From contig CAVFTC010000002.1 of the NCBI GenBank assembly GCA_963625295.1, positions 1 to 63,114 on the forward strand: a stretch of DNA of 63,114 bases. The letters are read 5' to 3'. Shown here piece after piece: positions 8,201 to 17,606 of this stretch. A model generated the notes under the pieces. That model did no database searches, was not told the origin of the DNA, and saw only the letters and a list, made by a program, of their open reading frames with translations. The DNA comes from CAG-488 sp963625295. GTDB lineage: Bacteria; Bacillota; Clostridia; Oscillospirales; Acutalibacteraceae. Each line of letters starts with the position of its first letter. Position 1 is the stretch's first letter. A program made the translations under genes and the position numbers.

Positions 8201-10324
8201 ATGAAAAGATTTGCGAAATTCATCGCCTATCACCCGAGAATGATAACCTTTGTGGCGATATTGCTTCTCATTCCGGCTGCGATCGGCTACATCAGCACCT
8301 TTGTCAACTACGATATTCTTTCGTATCTGCCGAGTGAGCTGGATTCGGTCAAGGGCGAAGCTGAGCTTGACGAAACCTTCAACAGCGCATCAATGTCGTT
8401 CCTTGTTATTGAGGATATGCCGTCAAAGGATGTTGCGGCACTGAAGGAAAAAATTGCAAAGGTGAACAATGTCAGCAGCGTTATATGGGTTGACGACATT
8501 GCCGACATAAGCATTCCGCAGGAGGCTCTTCCGCAAGCCGTCAAGGATATTTTCTACAGCAAGGACGGCAAATGCACGATGATGCTTATACAATATAAGT
8601 ATCAGGCGGTTACGGATCAGACCATGCAGGCGATTGAAGATGTCAGAGATTTGCTCAATGACCAGTGCTTCCTCAGCGGTATGGGCGTTATCATGAAGGA
8701 TACAAGAGATCTTGCCGATTCGCAGGCTCCGATATTCATCGCCATCGCCATCGCCATTGCGCTTGTTGTTATGACCTTCTGCATGGAGTCATGGGTTGAG
8801 CCGTGGGTTCTTCTGGCGGCGTTGTGCATGGCTGTTGTTTACAACATGGGCACGAACTTCATGTTCGGTCAGATATCCTACATCACTCAATGTATCGCCG
8901 CAATTTTACAGCTCGGCGTTACGATGGACTACTCGGTATTCCTCATCGACCGCTTTGAGGAGGAGAAGCTGCGCTGCACCGACAAGAGAGACGCTATGGC
9001 AAACGCAATTCAGGGTGCGTTTATCTCCCTTTCCGGCAGCTCACTGACAACGATCTTCGGCTTCCTTGCTCTCTGCTTCATGGATCTTTCGCTCGGTAAA
9101 GACATAGGACTTGTTATGGCAAAGGGCGTTGTTTTCGGCGTTGTTACCGTTGCCGTTGTACTCCCCGCCCTTGTTCTTCAGTGCGACAAGGTGATACACA
9201 AATACCGCCACAGAAGCTTCATTCCGAGATTTGAAAAGCTCAACGATTCCGTTATCAAGCACAAAAAGGTCTGGGTCGCACTTTTCGTTATTCTCTTCAT
9301 TCCGGCATACATCATGCAGTCCAATGTTGATGTTTACTATTCAATGGACAAAATGCTTCCTGACAACATCGGTTGTATCTCAGCGCTTAACAAGATGAAG
9401 GAGGAGTTCAACATGGCAACCTCCCATTTCATCATCGTTGACGACAGCCTCGACGCCTCCGATCTTGTCAAGATGGAAAACGAGATAAAAGAAACAGCCG
9501 GCGTAACCAACATGGTCGCCTACAACAGCTTCATAGGCTCGGGTATTCCGGATTCGATGATTCCCGACGAGCTGAAAAGCATTGCAAAATCCGGCGGCAG
9601 ACAGATGATACTTGTCAACACCTCGTATGTTGCCGCAACGGACGAATGTAACGAGCAGCTGACGAAGATAAACGAGATCGTCAAAAAATATGATGAAAGC
9701 GGCTATGTCACCGGCGAAGGTGCTCTTTACAAGGATTTGATAGATATCACCGACCATGACTTCAAGCTGACAAGCATACTTTCGATACTTTCGATTTTCC
9801 TGCTTATTGCAATCATCTTCAAATCCATATCGATTCCGACGGTTCTTGTCATGTCGATAGAGCTTGCAATCTTCATCAACAAGGCAATCTCATTTGCAAC
9901 GGGCACAACGCTTTCGTTCATAGGACCGACAATTATCGGCTGCGTCCAGCTCGGCGCAACGGTTGACTACGCTATACTTCTTACCACCCGTTTCCGTGAG
10001 GAAATGAGAAACGGTCACACAAAGCTTGATGCAATCAAGATCGCCGCCAACGCTTCCGACCGCTCGATCTTCCAGAGCGCACTCGTATTCTTCGGCGCAA
10101 CCTTCGGCGTTTTCCTCACCTGCGACATCAAGATAGTCAAGGAGGTTTGTCTCCTGCTTGCAAGAGGCTCGCTCATCAGCGCAGGCGTAATCGTATTCAT
10201 GCTCACGCCGCTGCTGCTTGTGCTTGAGGGCGTAATAGAAAAAACGACCTATGATTTCCTTGGCAAAAAGCTCAAGGAAAAAATGAAGAAAAAAGAAAGC
10301 AAAACGGCAGACAACAATGCCTGA
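8201..10324 (+). CDS. MMPL/RND-superfamily efflux transporter
   Basis: 707 aa, with two related halves, each with one helix, a large extracytoplasmic domain and then five helices, the MMPL/RND layout. Matching motifs in each half read GVTMDYSVFLIDRFEEE and GATVDYAILLTTRFREE, the Asp-Tyr region of the proton relay. It should export lipids or hydrophobic drugs using the proton gradient. ATG 8201 has an AAGGAGAT ribosome site; an upstream GTG at 8165 lies inside the family A repeat and is rejected. It stands between its putative repressor and a lipoprotein that probably works with it outside the membrane. Confidence 0.9.
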   Translation: MKRFAKFIAYHPRMITFVAILLLIPAAIGYISTFVNYDILSYLPSELDSVKGEAELDETFNSASMSFLVIEDMPSKDVAALKEKIAKVNNVSSVIWVDDIADISIPQEALPQAVKDIFYSKDGKCTMMLIQYKYQAVTDQTMQAIEDVRDLLNDQCFLSGMGVIMKDTRDLADSQAPIFIAIAIAIALVVMTFCMESWVEPWVLLAALCMAVVYNMGTNFMFGQISYITQCIAAILQLGVTMDYSVFLIDRFEEEKLRCTDKRDAMANAIQGAFISLSGSSLTTIFGFLALCFMDLSLGKDIGLVMAKGVVFGVVTVAVVLPALVLQCDKVIHKYRHRSFIPRFEKLNDSVIKHKKVWVALFVILFIPAYIMQSNVDVYYSMDKMLPDNIGCISALNKMKEEFNMATSHFIIVDDSLDASDLVKMENEIKETAGVTNMVAYNSFIGSGIPDSMIPDELKSIAKSGGRQMILVNTSYVAATDECNEQLTKINEIVKKYDESGYVTGEGALYKDLIDITDHDFKLTSILSILSIFLLIAIIFKSISIPTVLVMSIELAIFINKAISFATGTTLSFIGPTIIGCVQLGATVDYAILLTTRFREEMRNGHTKLDAIKIAANASDRSIFQSALVFFGATFGVFLTCDIKIVKEVCLLLARGSLISAGVIVFMLTPLLLVLEGVIEKTTYDFLGKKLKEKMKKKESKTADNNA

Positions 10325-10343
10325 ACAATACGGAGGTAATACT

Positions 10344-12017
10344 ATGAAAAACAATCTGAAAAAAATCATGTGCGTTCTTCTCTGCGCTTCTATGCTCGTT
10401 TCCTTTGCCGCCTGTTCAAAAGACACGGACTCCGAAACCGAGGAGTCGACAACATCGGCAGATCAAAGCAAAACAACTCAGGTAAGCTACGACACGGCGG
10501 CAACCTCTTACAAAAAGAATGAAACGGTCTATGTCAACCTTTCCTCTGACGGCGAGGTTACAAGCAAAATTGTAACCGACTGGCTGCATACCGACAAGGC
10601 GCAGACCTATATCGACGACGCAACCGACCTTTCTGACATCAAGAATGTTAAATCGGATATTGAACCGGTCAAGAACAGCGACGGCTCGTACCGCTGGAAC
10701 ATGGAATCGACCGACCTCTATTACAGAGGTAAAACCGACAAGGATCTTCCGGTAAACTTCAAGATAAGCTACTACCTTGACGGCAAGGAAACGACCGCCG
10801 AAAAGATAGCAGGTCAAAAGGGTCAGGTCAAGATAGTCGTCACCGTCAACAACGAGTCAAAGCAGACCGTTAAGGTAAACGGCAAGGACACCACGATTTA
10901 CACGCCCTTCATCGTTGCCGGCGGCATGATCCTTCAGGAGGATAAGTTTTCGAATGTCAGCGTCGAAAACGGCAAGACCATCGGCGACGGCACAAAGGAA
11001 ATTGCGCTCATGGTTGGTGCACCGGGACTCAAGGAAAGCCTCAACCTCAGCGATGATGTTCTCAAGCAGCTCGGCGACTTCAATTTCTCCAACACCTACA
11101 CCATTACGGCGGACACGGAAAAATTCGAGCTTTCAAACATGATCTTCGCCGTACTTCCCCTCTCGGCTATCGAGAGCAGCGTTGAAAACAACCTGCCGAA
11201 CACCGTGTCCGATGTCAAGAACACCCTCAACGAGGTTCAGGCAGTCATCGACAAGTTCAACAGCATGAACGCAACAGAGCTTATAAACAAGCTTTTCTCC
11301 AACACGGACAATCTCACAGAGCTTGCCTCTTCCGTTTCCGATGTCACACAGCTTTATAACGACAACAAGGCTCTGCTTGATGTTCTTGAAAAGTACATGA
11401 CGAAGGAAAACATTGAAGCAATCGAAAAGCTCATCGCCGACACTGACGATACAGACCTTGAGCAGGTCGCAAAGCTTCTCAACAACCCGATTCTTCAAAA
11501 ATTCTTCACCCAGCTGCCGACTCTTTCAAAGGATATGGAAGCCGTAATGCCTATCATCACCGGACTTTCGACCGATATGCAGAAGCCGGAGGTTCAGAAG
11601 GCACTTAAAAATCTTCCACAAACCATTGAAACGCTCAAGAGCCTCAAAACAACGCTCGACAAGAATCAGGATCTTTTCAACACCCTCGGCGAAACGCTTG
11701 ACGACGACACGATCGCATCGCTCAAGGGCATAATGAGCTCACTCGACAAAATCATTTCCGAGAACGACCTTGACGCTTATTCAAAGCTTGCCGACGATGC
11801 GGACGATCTCATAGCCCGTGCAAAGGCATGGATTGAGGTAGGTCAGAAGTACGATATATTCACGACCAAGGGCAAGGCATCAAGCACATCGGTAATGTTC
11901 GTCTACGAAACATCGGCCGTTTCCGCTCCGACCGAGGAGGTCAAGGAGGAAGCCGAAACCGTTGAAGAAAATGCGATCCTCGCATGGTTCAAGAAGCTCT
12001 TCAAGAAAGATAAATAA
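10344..12017 (+). CDS. Large lipoprotein, probable partner of the MMPL transporter
   Basis: 557 aa. A lipoprotein signal peptide ends at a lipobox with Cys at about residue 24 (VSFAAC). A Ser/Thr-rich linker is followed by a beta-rich region (residues about 50-260) and a long helical region (about 260-510) that resembles a coiled-coil rod. A charged tail, rich in Glu and ending KKLFKKDK, finishes the protein. No named domain is recognised. An CGGAGGT ribosome site lies upstream and the gap to the transporter is only 19 bases, so the two are probably made together. A role as an outer-face adaptor for export is inferred from this position and architecture. Confidence 0.75.
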   Translation: MKNNLKKIMCVLLCASMLVSFAACSKDTDSETEESTTSADQSKTTQVSYDTAATSYKKNETVYVNLSSDGEVTSKIVTDWLHTDKAQTYIDDATDLSDIKNVKSDIEPVKNSDGSYRWNMESTDLYYRGKTDKDLPVNFKISYYLDGKETTAEKIAGQKGQVKIVVTVNNESKQTVKVNGKDTTIYTPFIVAGGMILQEDKFSNVSVENGKTIGDGTKEIALMVGAPGLKESLNLSDDVLKQLGDFNFSNTYTITADTEKFELSNMIFAVLPLSAIESSVENNLPNTVSDVKNTLNEVQAVIDKFNSMNATELINKLFSNTDNLTELASSVSDVTQLYNDNKALLDVLEKYMTKENIEAIEKLIADTDDTDLEQVAKLLNNPILQKFFTQLPTLSKDMEAVMPIITGLSTDMQKPEVQKALKNLPQTIETLKSLKTTLDKNQDLFNTLGETLDDDTIASLKGIMSSLDKIISENDLDAYSKLADDADDLIARAKAWIEVGQKYDIFTTKGKASSTSVMFVYETSAVSAPTEEVKEEAETVEENAILAWFKKLFKKDK

Positions 12018-12035
12018 GATAAATAATACGATATA

Positions 12036-12081
12036 ATAAAACAACCGCTCATGCGCAATGCACGGGCGGTTGTTTTATTAG
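12036..12081. terminator. Bidirectional terminator
   Basis: Long hairpin, AATAAAACAACCGC paired with GGCGGTTGTTTTATT, between two convergent genes. The A-rich and T-rich flanks make it work for both strands. Confidence 0.85.
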
Positions 12082-12102
12082 TGTTTTTTGTTTTTTATTG
12101 TT

Positions 12103-13818
12103 TTAGCTTACCTTCATGCAATGAACCTGCTGTCCTCTTGTTCCGACAACAACATAGCCCTTGTACATTACCGGCGACGCTTCAATGTTAGAGCCGAGAT
12201 ATACTCTGTCAAGCTCCTCACCGGTCAAGCCGTCGATAAAATACATATTTCCTGCCGAGTTGCAGTGAATAATATAACCGTTACCCTCGGAATCGTAGAA
12301 ATCTATCGGTGAGCTCCATGAGTAAACATCGGTTTCCTTTTCCCACGCTACGCTGCCGTCCTCGGTTCTGAGCGCAACGAGCATACCGGTGTTAAAATCA
12401 GGCGTTCTCGCAATCGGCACGAAAATAAGACCCTCAAGCTTATTCTTACCGACGGACATCGTTGCCTGAACTCCGCCGGAAAGATCCTCCATTGACTGGC
12501 ATTTATAACTCGTTTTCCAGACTATCTCGCCCGTTTCGGCATCAATCTTCCAGATCGGCACATCGAGAGCTTCCGTTCCACGCCAGCCGTAGTGGTACGA
12601 GGTGCTTGTGTAAACATAGGGGTGGCCGTCCTCAATGCTGAGAACCGGCGTACAGTTTGAATCGTCCACGATATCCTGAACCCAAACGAGCTTGAGCGTG
12701 TTGAGATCAAGACACATCAGCAGTCCGCCGTTATCGCCGATAATCAGATAATGGTTGAGGATAAGCGCACTGTCCTCCATACCGAGCCAATATTTGTCGC
12801 CCGTTCTTGTGCCCATATACTTCCATTTAACGATATTATCGGGATTCACGGAAAGGCTGCCCGTGCTCTCGTCAAACTTTGTGTTCAGGTGCATGATGTA
12901 AAGAATTCCGTTCTCGCCCGGATAAATGAGCTGATCCGTTTCGGCGCAAACGAGAGCCGAGGAGTCAAAGCCGTTCCAATATCTGTCGCAAAAGCTCTCG
13001 TTCTGACCGAATTCATACATTATCGTGTCGGTCACAAGGTTGATGATAAACACTCTTGAGCGACCCTTTGTGCTGTTAACGCCCGAGCCGACATACATTA
13101 TCGGATAACCTCTCGGGTCAAGCGCACCCGCACCCTTGAAGGTAAAACCGACATTCATCGGGTCACGAGTCTCCTTGCCGGTTTCAAGCTCATAGAAATG
13201 AATGTAACCGTCCATTGAAGCGTAGATGACCTCGGTCAGTCCGTCCTGCTCCCGTGCCCAGTCATACATAGCGGTGAAATTCCTGCGCATTTCGTCCGGC
13301 CATTTTCTTATAAGCGGCTGACCCGACCAGCCGTTGCCCGACCAGTAAGTTCCGCTTGCGTCGCAAAGAGAGCCGGTTGCGTTTGTCCAAACGCTGTTGA
13401 GCTTGCCCTCCGACACTTCGGCAGTGCCGTAAGCCGGAGCAGTACGGAAATTGTTTCCCCTAAAGGTAACAACGCCGTCAACATCGGTATACTTCGTTCC
13501 TTCGGAGAACTTTATGTTGTACTTGGCAACATAATTTTCGACCTCCTCGCCGTCAACGGAAATCGCCGTGGAGCTTACGAGATTTTCCGGCTTGGTCGAT
13601 TCGACCGAATGGGGATTGAAATTGTCAACATTATAGGTCGGCATTGTCGTTTCCGACTCCTCGGAAAGCAGCTCCTGCGAATCTGCGGCGACCGAATCGG
13701 TAGTCTCGCCGCCGTCCTCAGCGCCGTTTTTGAAATATTTTATACCGAAAAAAATTGCTGCAGCGGCAATGACCGCAACAAGCAAAATAATTATCGCTTT
13801 TTTTTCGTTATTTTTCAT
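12103..13818 (-). CDS. Membrane-anchored PQQ/WD-like beta-propeller protein
   Basis: 571 aa. One N-terminal membrane helix (residues about 7-25) is followed by an acidic, Thr/Ser-rich linker to about residue 60. The rest is a propeller with repeated units of the type 'V-W-..-D-....-G', e.g. LKLVWVQDIVDDSNCTPVLS, GEIVWKTSYKC, GSVAWEKETDVYSWSSP and GEELDRVYLGSNIEASPV, so it faces the cell exterior. PQQ-like propellers are often scaffolds or binding proteins; catalysis cannot be assumed. ATG 13818 has GAGAGGAAGT upstream; a longer in-frame start (13848) has none. It lies downstream of rpoC behind a hairpin, so it probably has its own promoter, which I cannot see. Confidence 0.75.
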   Translation of the reverse strand: MKNNEKKAIIILLVAVIAAAAIFFGIKYFKNGAEDGGETTDSVAADSQELLSEESETTMPTYNVDNFNPHSVESTKPENLVSSTAISVDGEEVENYVAKYNIKFSEGTKYTDVDGVVTFRGNNFRTAPAYGTAEVSEGKLNSVWTNATGSLCDASGTYWSGNGWSGQPLIRKWPDEMRRNFTAMYDWAREQDGLTEVIYASMDGYIHFYELETGKETRDPMNVGFTFKGAGALDPRGYPIMYVGSGVNSTKGRSRVFIINLVTDTIMYEFGQNESFCDRYWNGFDSSALVCAETDQLIYPGENGILYIMHLNTKFDESTGSLSVNPDNIVKWKYMGTRTGDKYWLGMEDSALILNHYLIIGDNGGLLMCLDLNTLKLVWVQDIVDDSNCTPVLSIEDGHPYVYTSTSYHYGWRGTEALDVPIWKIDAETGEIVWKTSYKCQSMEDLSGGVQATMSVGKNKLEGLIFVPIARTPDFNTGMLVALRTEDGSVAWEKETDVYSWSSPIDFYDSEGNGYIIHCNSAGNMYFIDGLTGEELDRVYLGSNIEASPVMYKGYVVVGTRGQQVHCMKVS

Positions 13819-13862
13819 TTTGATACTTCCTCTCTTTTTGAGTAACACTTTTTAACGGGGAA

Positions 13863-13894
13863 AGCCCCCATTGAAATCATTTCCAATGAGGGCT
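13863..13894 (-). terminator. Probable terminator after rpoC
   Basis: An 11-bp stem (AGCCCTCATTG / CAATGGGGGCT on the minus strand, one G-T pair) 10 bases after the rpoC stop. The T-run is weak, so it may terminate only partly and allow some read-through. Confidence 0.6.
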
Positions 13895-13903
13895 GAAATT
13901 CAA

Positions 13904-16900
13904 TTATACACCTTTGAGCAGCTCGCCGAGCACTGTCGTTGAGTGATCCTCGGTCGGTCTAAGCTCAACCTCGGAATAGCACTTCATACCTGTGCCTGAC
14001 GGGAGAAGCTTACCGATGATAACATTCTCCTTGAGTCCGAGCAGCGGATCGGTCTTGCCCTTGATTGCAGCGTCGGTAAGAACCCTCGTCGTCTCCTGGA
14101 AGGAAGCGGCGGAAAGGAACGACTCTGTTGCAAGAGAAGCCTTTGTGATACCCATAAGAGTCGGCACGCAGGTTGCGTAGTTCGGCTCCTTGCCCTCTGC
14201 CTCAGCGGCAGCCTTAACCTTTTCGTTGGCAACATAGAACTCGTGCTTTTCAACGATTGAACCGGGCAGGAACTCGGTATCGCCTGCGTCCTCGATCTTG
14301 ACCTTGCGCATCATCTGACGAACAATGACCTCAATGTGCTTGTCGTTGATATCAACACCCTGTGTACGATATGTCTTCTGAACCTCACGGATAAGGTAAT
14401 CATGAACGGCAGAAACGCCTCTGATTGCAAGAACATCGTGCGGGTTCGGAGCACCGTCGGTGAGAGCCTGACCCTTTGTTACATGGTCGCCCTCCTTAAC
14501 GATCTCACGGAAACCGTAAGGAATAAGGTAGGACTTCGACTCGCCGTTTTCGCTGTCGGTAATGACAACATGGCGGCTCTTTTTAACGTCCTCAAACGAA
14601 ACAGTACCGGAGATCTCCGAAAGGATGGCAAGAGCCTTCGGCTTTCTGGCCTCGAACAGCTCCTCGATACGGGGAAGACCCTGTGTGATATCTCCGGCAT
14701 CCTTAGCACCACCGGTGTGGAAGGTTCTCATTGTAAGCTGTGTACCCGGCTCACCGATGGACTGTGCGGCAATGATGCCGACCGCCTCACCGATTGTAAC
14801 GGGGCTGCCTGTTGCAAGGTTTGAACCGTAGCACTTGATACATACGCCATGCTCCGTCTTACAGGTGAGAAGCGAACGGATAACAACCGATGCTACCGAG
14901 CCTTCCTCTGCCTCGCCGGAATTAAGCTTCTCCTGATGCTTTGCCTTAGCGTGGGTCGCAACTCTGTCTGCATCCTCGGAGTTCATCATTCTTGAGCACT
15001 CCATAATGACCTCGCCTGTCTCCTCGTCAACATAATCGTTGAGAAGATAACGGCCTGTCAATCGCTCGGCAAGATCAACGATCTTACGGTTGCCGTGGAA
15101 GATGTCGTAAACCTCAACGCCCTCTGTGCAGTGGCAGTCCTCCTCACGGATAATGCACTCCTGTGAAACATCGACAAGACGACGGGTAAGGTAACCCGAG
15201 TCAGCTGTACGCAGAGCCGTATCGGCAAGACCCTTACGAGCACCACGGGAGGAGATGAAGTATTCAAGTATATTAAGACCCTCACGGTAGTTAGCCTTGA
15301 TGGGAACTTCAATTGTTTTACCGGCTGTGTTAGCGATAAGTCCACGCATACCGGCAAGCTGACGAAGCTGTGAATCATTACCACGGGCACCGGAATCAAG
15401 CATCATGTTGATCGGATTGTACTTGTCAAAGTTTGCTTTAAGCTCCTTGGCAACCTCTGAGGTGCAGTTTTCCCAAACCTCGATTACCCTGTCGGAACGC
15501 TCGGAGTTTGTGATAAGTCCTCGCTCGTAGTTGCGGTTGATCTTATCGATCTTAGCCTCAGCCTCAGCGATAAGCTCTGCCTTCTTCGGCGGAATGGTTG
15601 CGTCGAACGCAGCAACGGTAATACCGCTTCGTGTAGAGTGCTTGTAGCCCTGAGCCTTGATGTTGTCAAGCATTTCCGCAGCAACGGCTGTGCCGTGAAC
15701 ACGGATACACTTGTCGATTATCTTGCCGAGATTGCCCTTCTTGACAAGGAAATCAATCTCAAGCTTGAACATGCTGTCTATGTCGTCGGGGTCACGCTCA
15801 ACAAAGCCCAAATCCTGCGGAACGGGGTTGTTGAAGATGACCTTACCGAGAGTTGTCGGAACAAGGCGTGTATACTCAACGCCCTTGATCGTCTTCTTCA
15901 TACGAATCTTGACGGACGAGTGGAGGGTAATAATGCCCTCGTCATACGCCATAATGGCTTCCTCAACATTTCTGAAGGCCTTGCCCTCGCCCGGCTCGCC
16001 CGGCTTCTCAAGAGTCAGGTAGTATGAACCGAGGATCATATCCTGCGTCGGAACTGCAACAGGGCGTCCGTCGGAAGGCTTGAGGAGGTTGTTGGCGGCA
16101 AGCATAAGGAATCTTGCCTCAGCCTGAGCCTCAGCCGAAAGAGGAACGTGAACAGCCATCTGGTCACCGTCGAAGTCGGCATTGAACGCCGTACAAACGA
16201 GCGGATGAAGCTTAATCGCACGACCCTCAACGAGTACCGGCTCGAATGCCTGAATACCGAGTCTGTGAAGTGTCGGTGCACGGTTAAGCATTACCGGGTG
16301 ATCCTTGATAACAACTTCAAGTGCGTCCCAAACCTCGGGATGTATTTTTTCAACCATCTTTCTTGCGGACTTGACATTGCCTGCCTTTTCCGTTTCAACA
16401 AGACGCTTCATAACGAAGGGCTTGAAAAGCTCAAGTGCCATTTCCTTGGGAAGACCGCACTGGTAGAGCTTAAGCTCAGGACCGACGACGATAACCGAAC
16501 GGCCGGAATAGTCAACACGCTTACCGAGAAGGTTCTGACGGAAGCGTCCCTGCTTACCCTTGAGCATATCCGAAAGGGACTTGAGCGCTCTGTTGTTCGG
16601 ACCCGTTACCGGGCGGCCTCTTCTGCCGTTGTCAATAAGTGCGTCAACGGCCTCCTGAAGCATTCTCTTTTCGTTGCGGACAATAATATCGGGTGCGCCA
16701 AGCTCAAGGAGCTTTTTAAGGCGGTTGTTACGGTTAATAACACGGCGGTAAAGGTCGTTAAGGTCAGATGTTGCAAATCTGCCGCCGTCGAGCTGAACCA
16801 TGGGACGGATATCCGGCGGAATAACCGGAATAACATCAAGAATCATCCACTCCGGCTTGTTGCCCGAGCTTCTGAATGCCTCTATGACCTCAAGACGCTT

Positions 16901-17518
16901 GAGAGCCTTTGCCCTCTTCTGAGCCGATGTTCCGTTAAGCTCCTCACGAAGCTCCGTCGAAAGAGCGTCAAGGTCAACCTCCTGAAGAAGAGCCTTGATA
17001 GCCTCTGCGCCCATGCCTGCCTTGAAATCGTCCTCGTATCTTTCACGATACTCCATGTATGCCTTTTCGTCAAGGATCTGCTTCTTCTCAAGCGGCGTAT
17101 CGCCGGGATCGGTGACGATGTATGATGCAAAGTAGAGAACCTTTTCGAGGTTTCTCGGTGTGATGTCAAGAACAAGACCTATTCTTGACGGGATTCCCTT
17201 GAAATACCAGATGTGAGAAACGGGAGCTGCAAGCTCAATATGACCCATGCGTTCACGGCGAACCTTGGCCTTTGTAACTTCAACGCCGCAGCGGTCACAG
17301 ATGATGCCCTTGTGGCGAACTCTCTTGTACTTTCCGCAGTGGCACTCCCAGTCCTTGGTGGGTCCGAAAATTCTCTCGCAGAAAAGTCCGTCTTTTTCCG
17401 GCTTAAGGGTACGGTAATTTATGGTTTCGGGCTTGGTTACCTCACCATAAGACCATTCTCTGATCTGTTCCGGTGAAGCAAGACCGATTTTAATTGATTC
17501 AAAGGTATTGTTTTCCAA
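13904..17518 (-). CDS. rpoC: DNA-directed RNA polymerase subunit beta'
   Basis: 1204 aa, normal for Firmicutes. It forms the polymerase active centre with RpoB. Visible landmarks are the N-terminal zinc site (CHCGKYKRVRHKG then CDRC, residues about 58-76), the catalytic magnesium site NADFDGDQMAVH near residue 450, the bridge helix and trigger loop region ending GEPGTQLTMRTFHTGG, and the second zinc site with CxxC at CIKCYG. The start codon is TTG (17518) with AAGGGG eight bases upstream, which starts at the conserved N-terminal MENNTFESIKIG. It is downstream of rpoB with an 88-base gap and should be co-transcribed. Ribosomal genes rpsL/rpsG do not follow it here. Confidence 0.97.
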   Translation of the reverse strand: MENNTFESIKIGLASPEQIREWSYGEVTKPETINYRTLKPEKDGLFCERIFGPTKDWECHCGKYKRVRHKGIICDRCGVEVTKAKVRRERMGHIELAAPVSHIWYFKGIPSRIGLVLDITPRNLEKVLYFASYIVTDPGDTPLEKKQILDEKAYMEYRERYEDDFKAGMGAEAIKALLQEVDLDALSTELREELNGTSAQKRAKALKRLEVIEAFRSSGNKPEWMILDVIPVIPPDIRPMVQLDGGRFATSDLNDLYRRVINRNNRLKKLLELGAPDIIVRNEKRMLQEAVDALIDNGRRGRPVTGPNNRALKSLSDMLKGKQGRFRQNLLGKRVDYSGRSVIVVGPELKLYQCGLPKEMALELFKPFVMKRLVETEKAGNVKSARKMVEKIHPEVWDALEVVIKDHPVMLNRAPTLHRLGIQAFEPVLVEGRAIKLHPLVCTAFNADFDGDQMAVHVPLSAEAQAEARFLMLAANNLLKPSDGRPVAVPTQDMILGSYYLTLEKPGEPGEGKAFRNVEEAIMAYDEGIITLHSSVKIRMKKTIKGVEYTRLVPTTLGKVIFNNPVPQDLGFVERDPDDIDSMFKLEIDFLVKKGNLGKIIDKCIRVHGTAVAAEMLDNIKAQGYKHSTRSGITVAAFDATIPPKKAELIAEAEAKIDKINRNYERGLITNSERSDRVIEVWENCTSEVAKELKANFDKYNPINMMLDSGARGNDSQLRQLAGMRGLIANTAGKTIEVPIKANYREGLNILEYFISSRGARKGLADTALRTADSGYLTRRLVDVSQECIIREEDCHCTEGVEVYDIFHGNRKIVDLAERLTGRYLLNDYVDEETGEVIMECSRMMNSEDADRVATHAKAKHQEKLNSGEAEEGSVASVVIRSLLTCKTEHGVCIKCYGSNLATGSPVTIGEAVGIIAAQSIGEPGTQLTMRTFHTGGAKDAGDITQGLPRIEELFEARKPKALAILSEISGTVSFEDVKKSRHVVITDSENGESKSYLIPYGFREIVKEGDHVTKGQALTDGAPNPHDVLAIRGVSAVHDYLIREVQKTYRTQGVDINDKHIEVIVRQMMRKVKIEDAGDTEFLPGSIVEKHEFYVANEKVKAAAEAEGKEPNYATCVPTLMGITKASLATESFLSAASFQETTRVLTDAAIKGKTDPLLGLKENVIIGKLLPSGTGMKCYSEVELRPTEDHSTTVLGELLKGV

Positions 17519-17606
17519 ACTGAATGCCCCTTTTCATTGAAGGCAGAGCCGCAAAACAATGCGGCATCGCCTCTTAATCTATTTCAATACAACCTGCAGT
17601 CTGTTA

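Noticed and set aside
16148..17125. 325-codon open frame on the plus strand inside rpoC
   Set aside because: It is the antisense frame of a well-conserved gene; the long open frame comes from codon bias, and no ribosome site or known family supports it.
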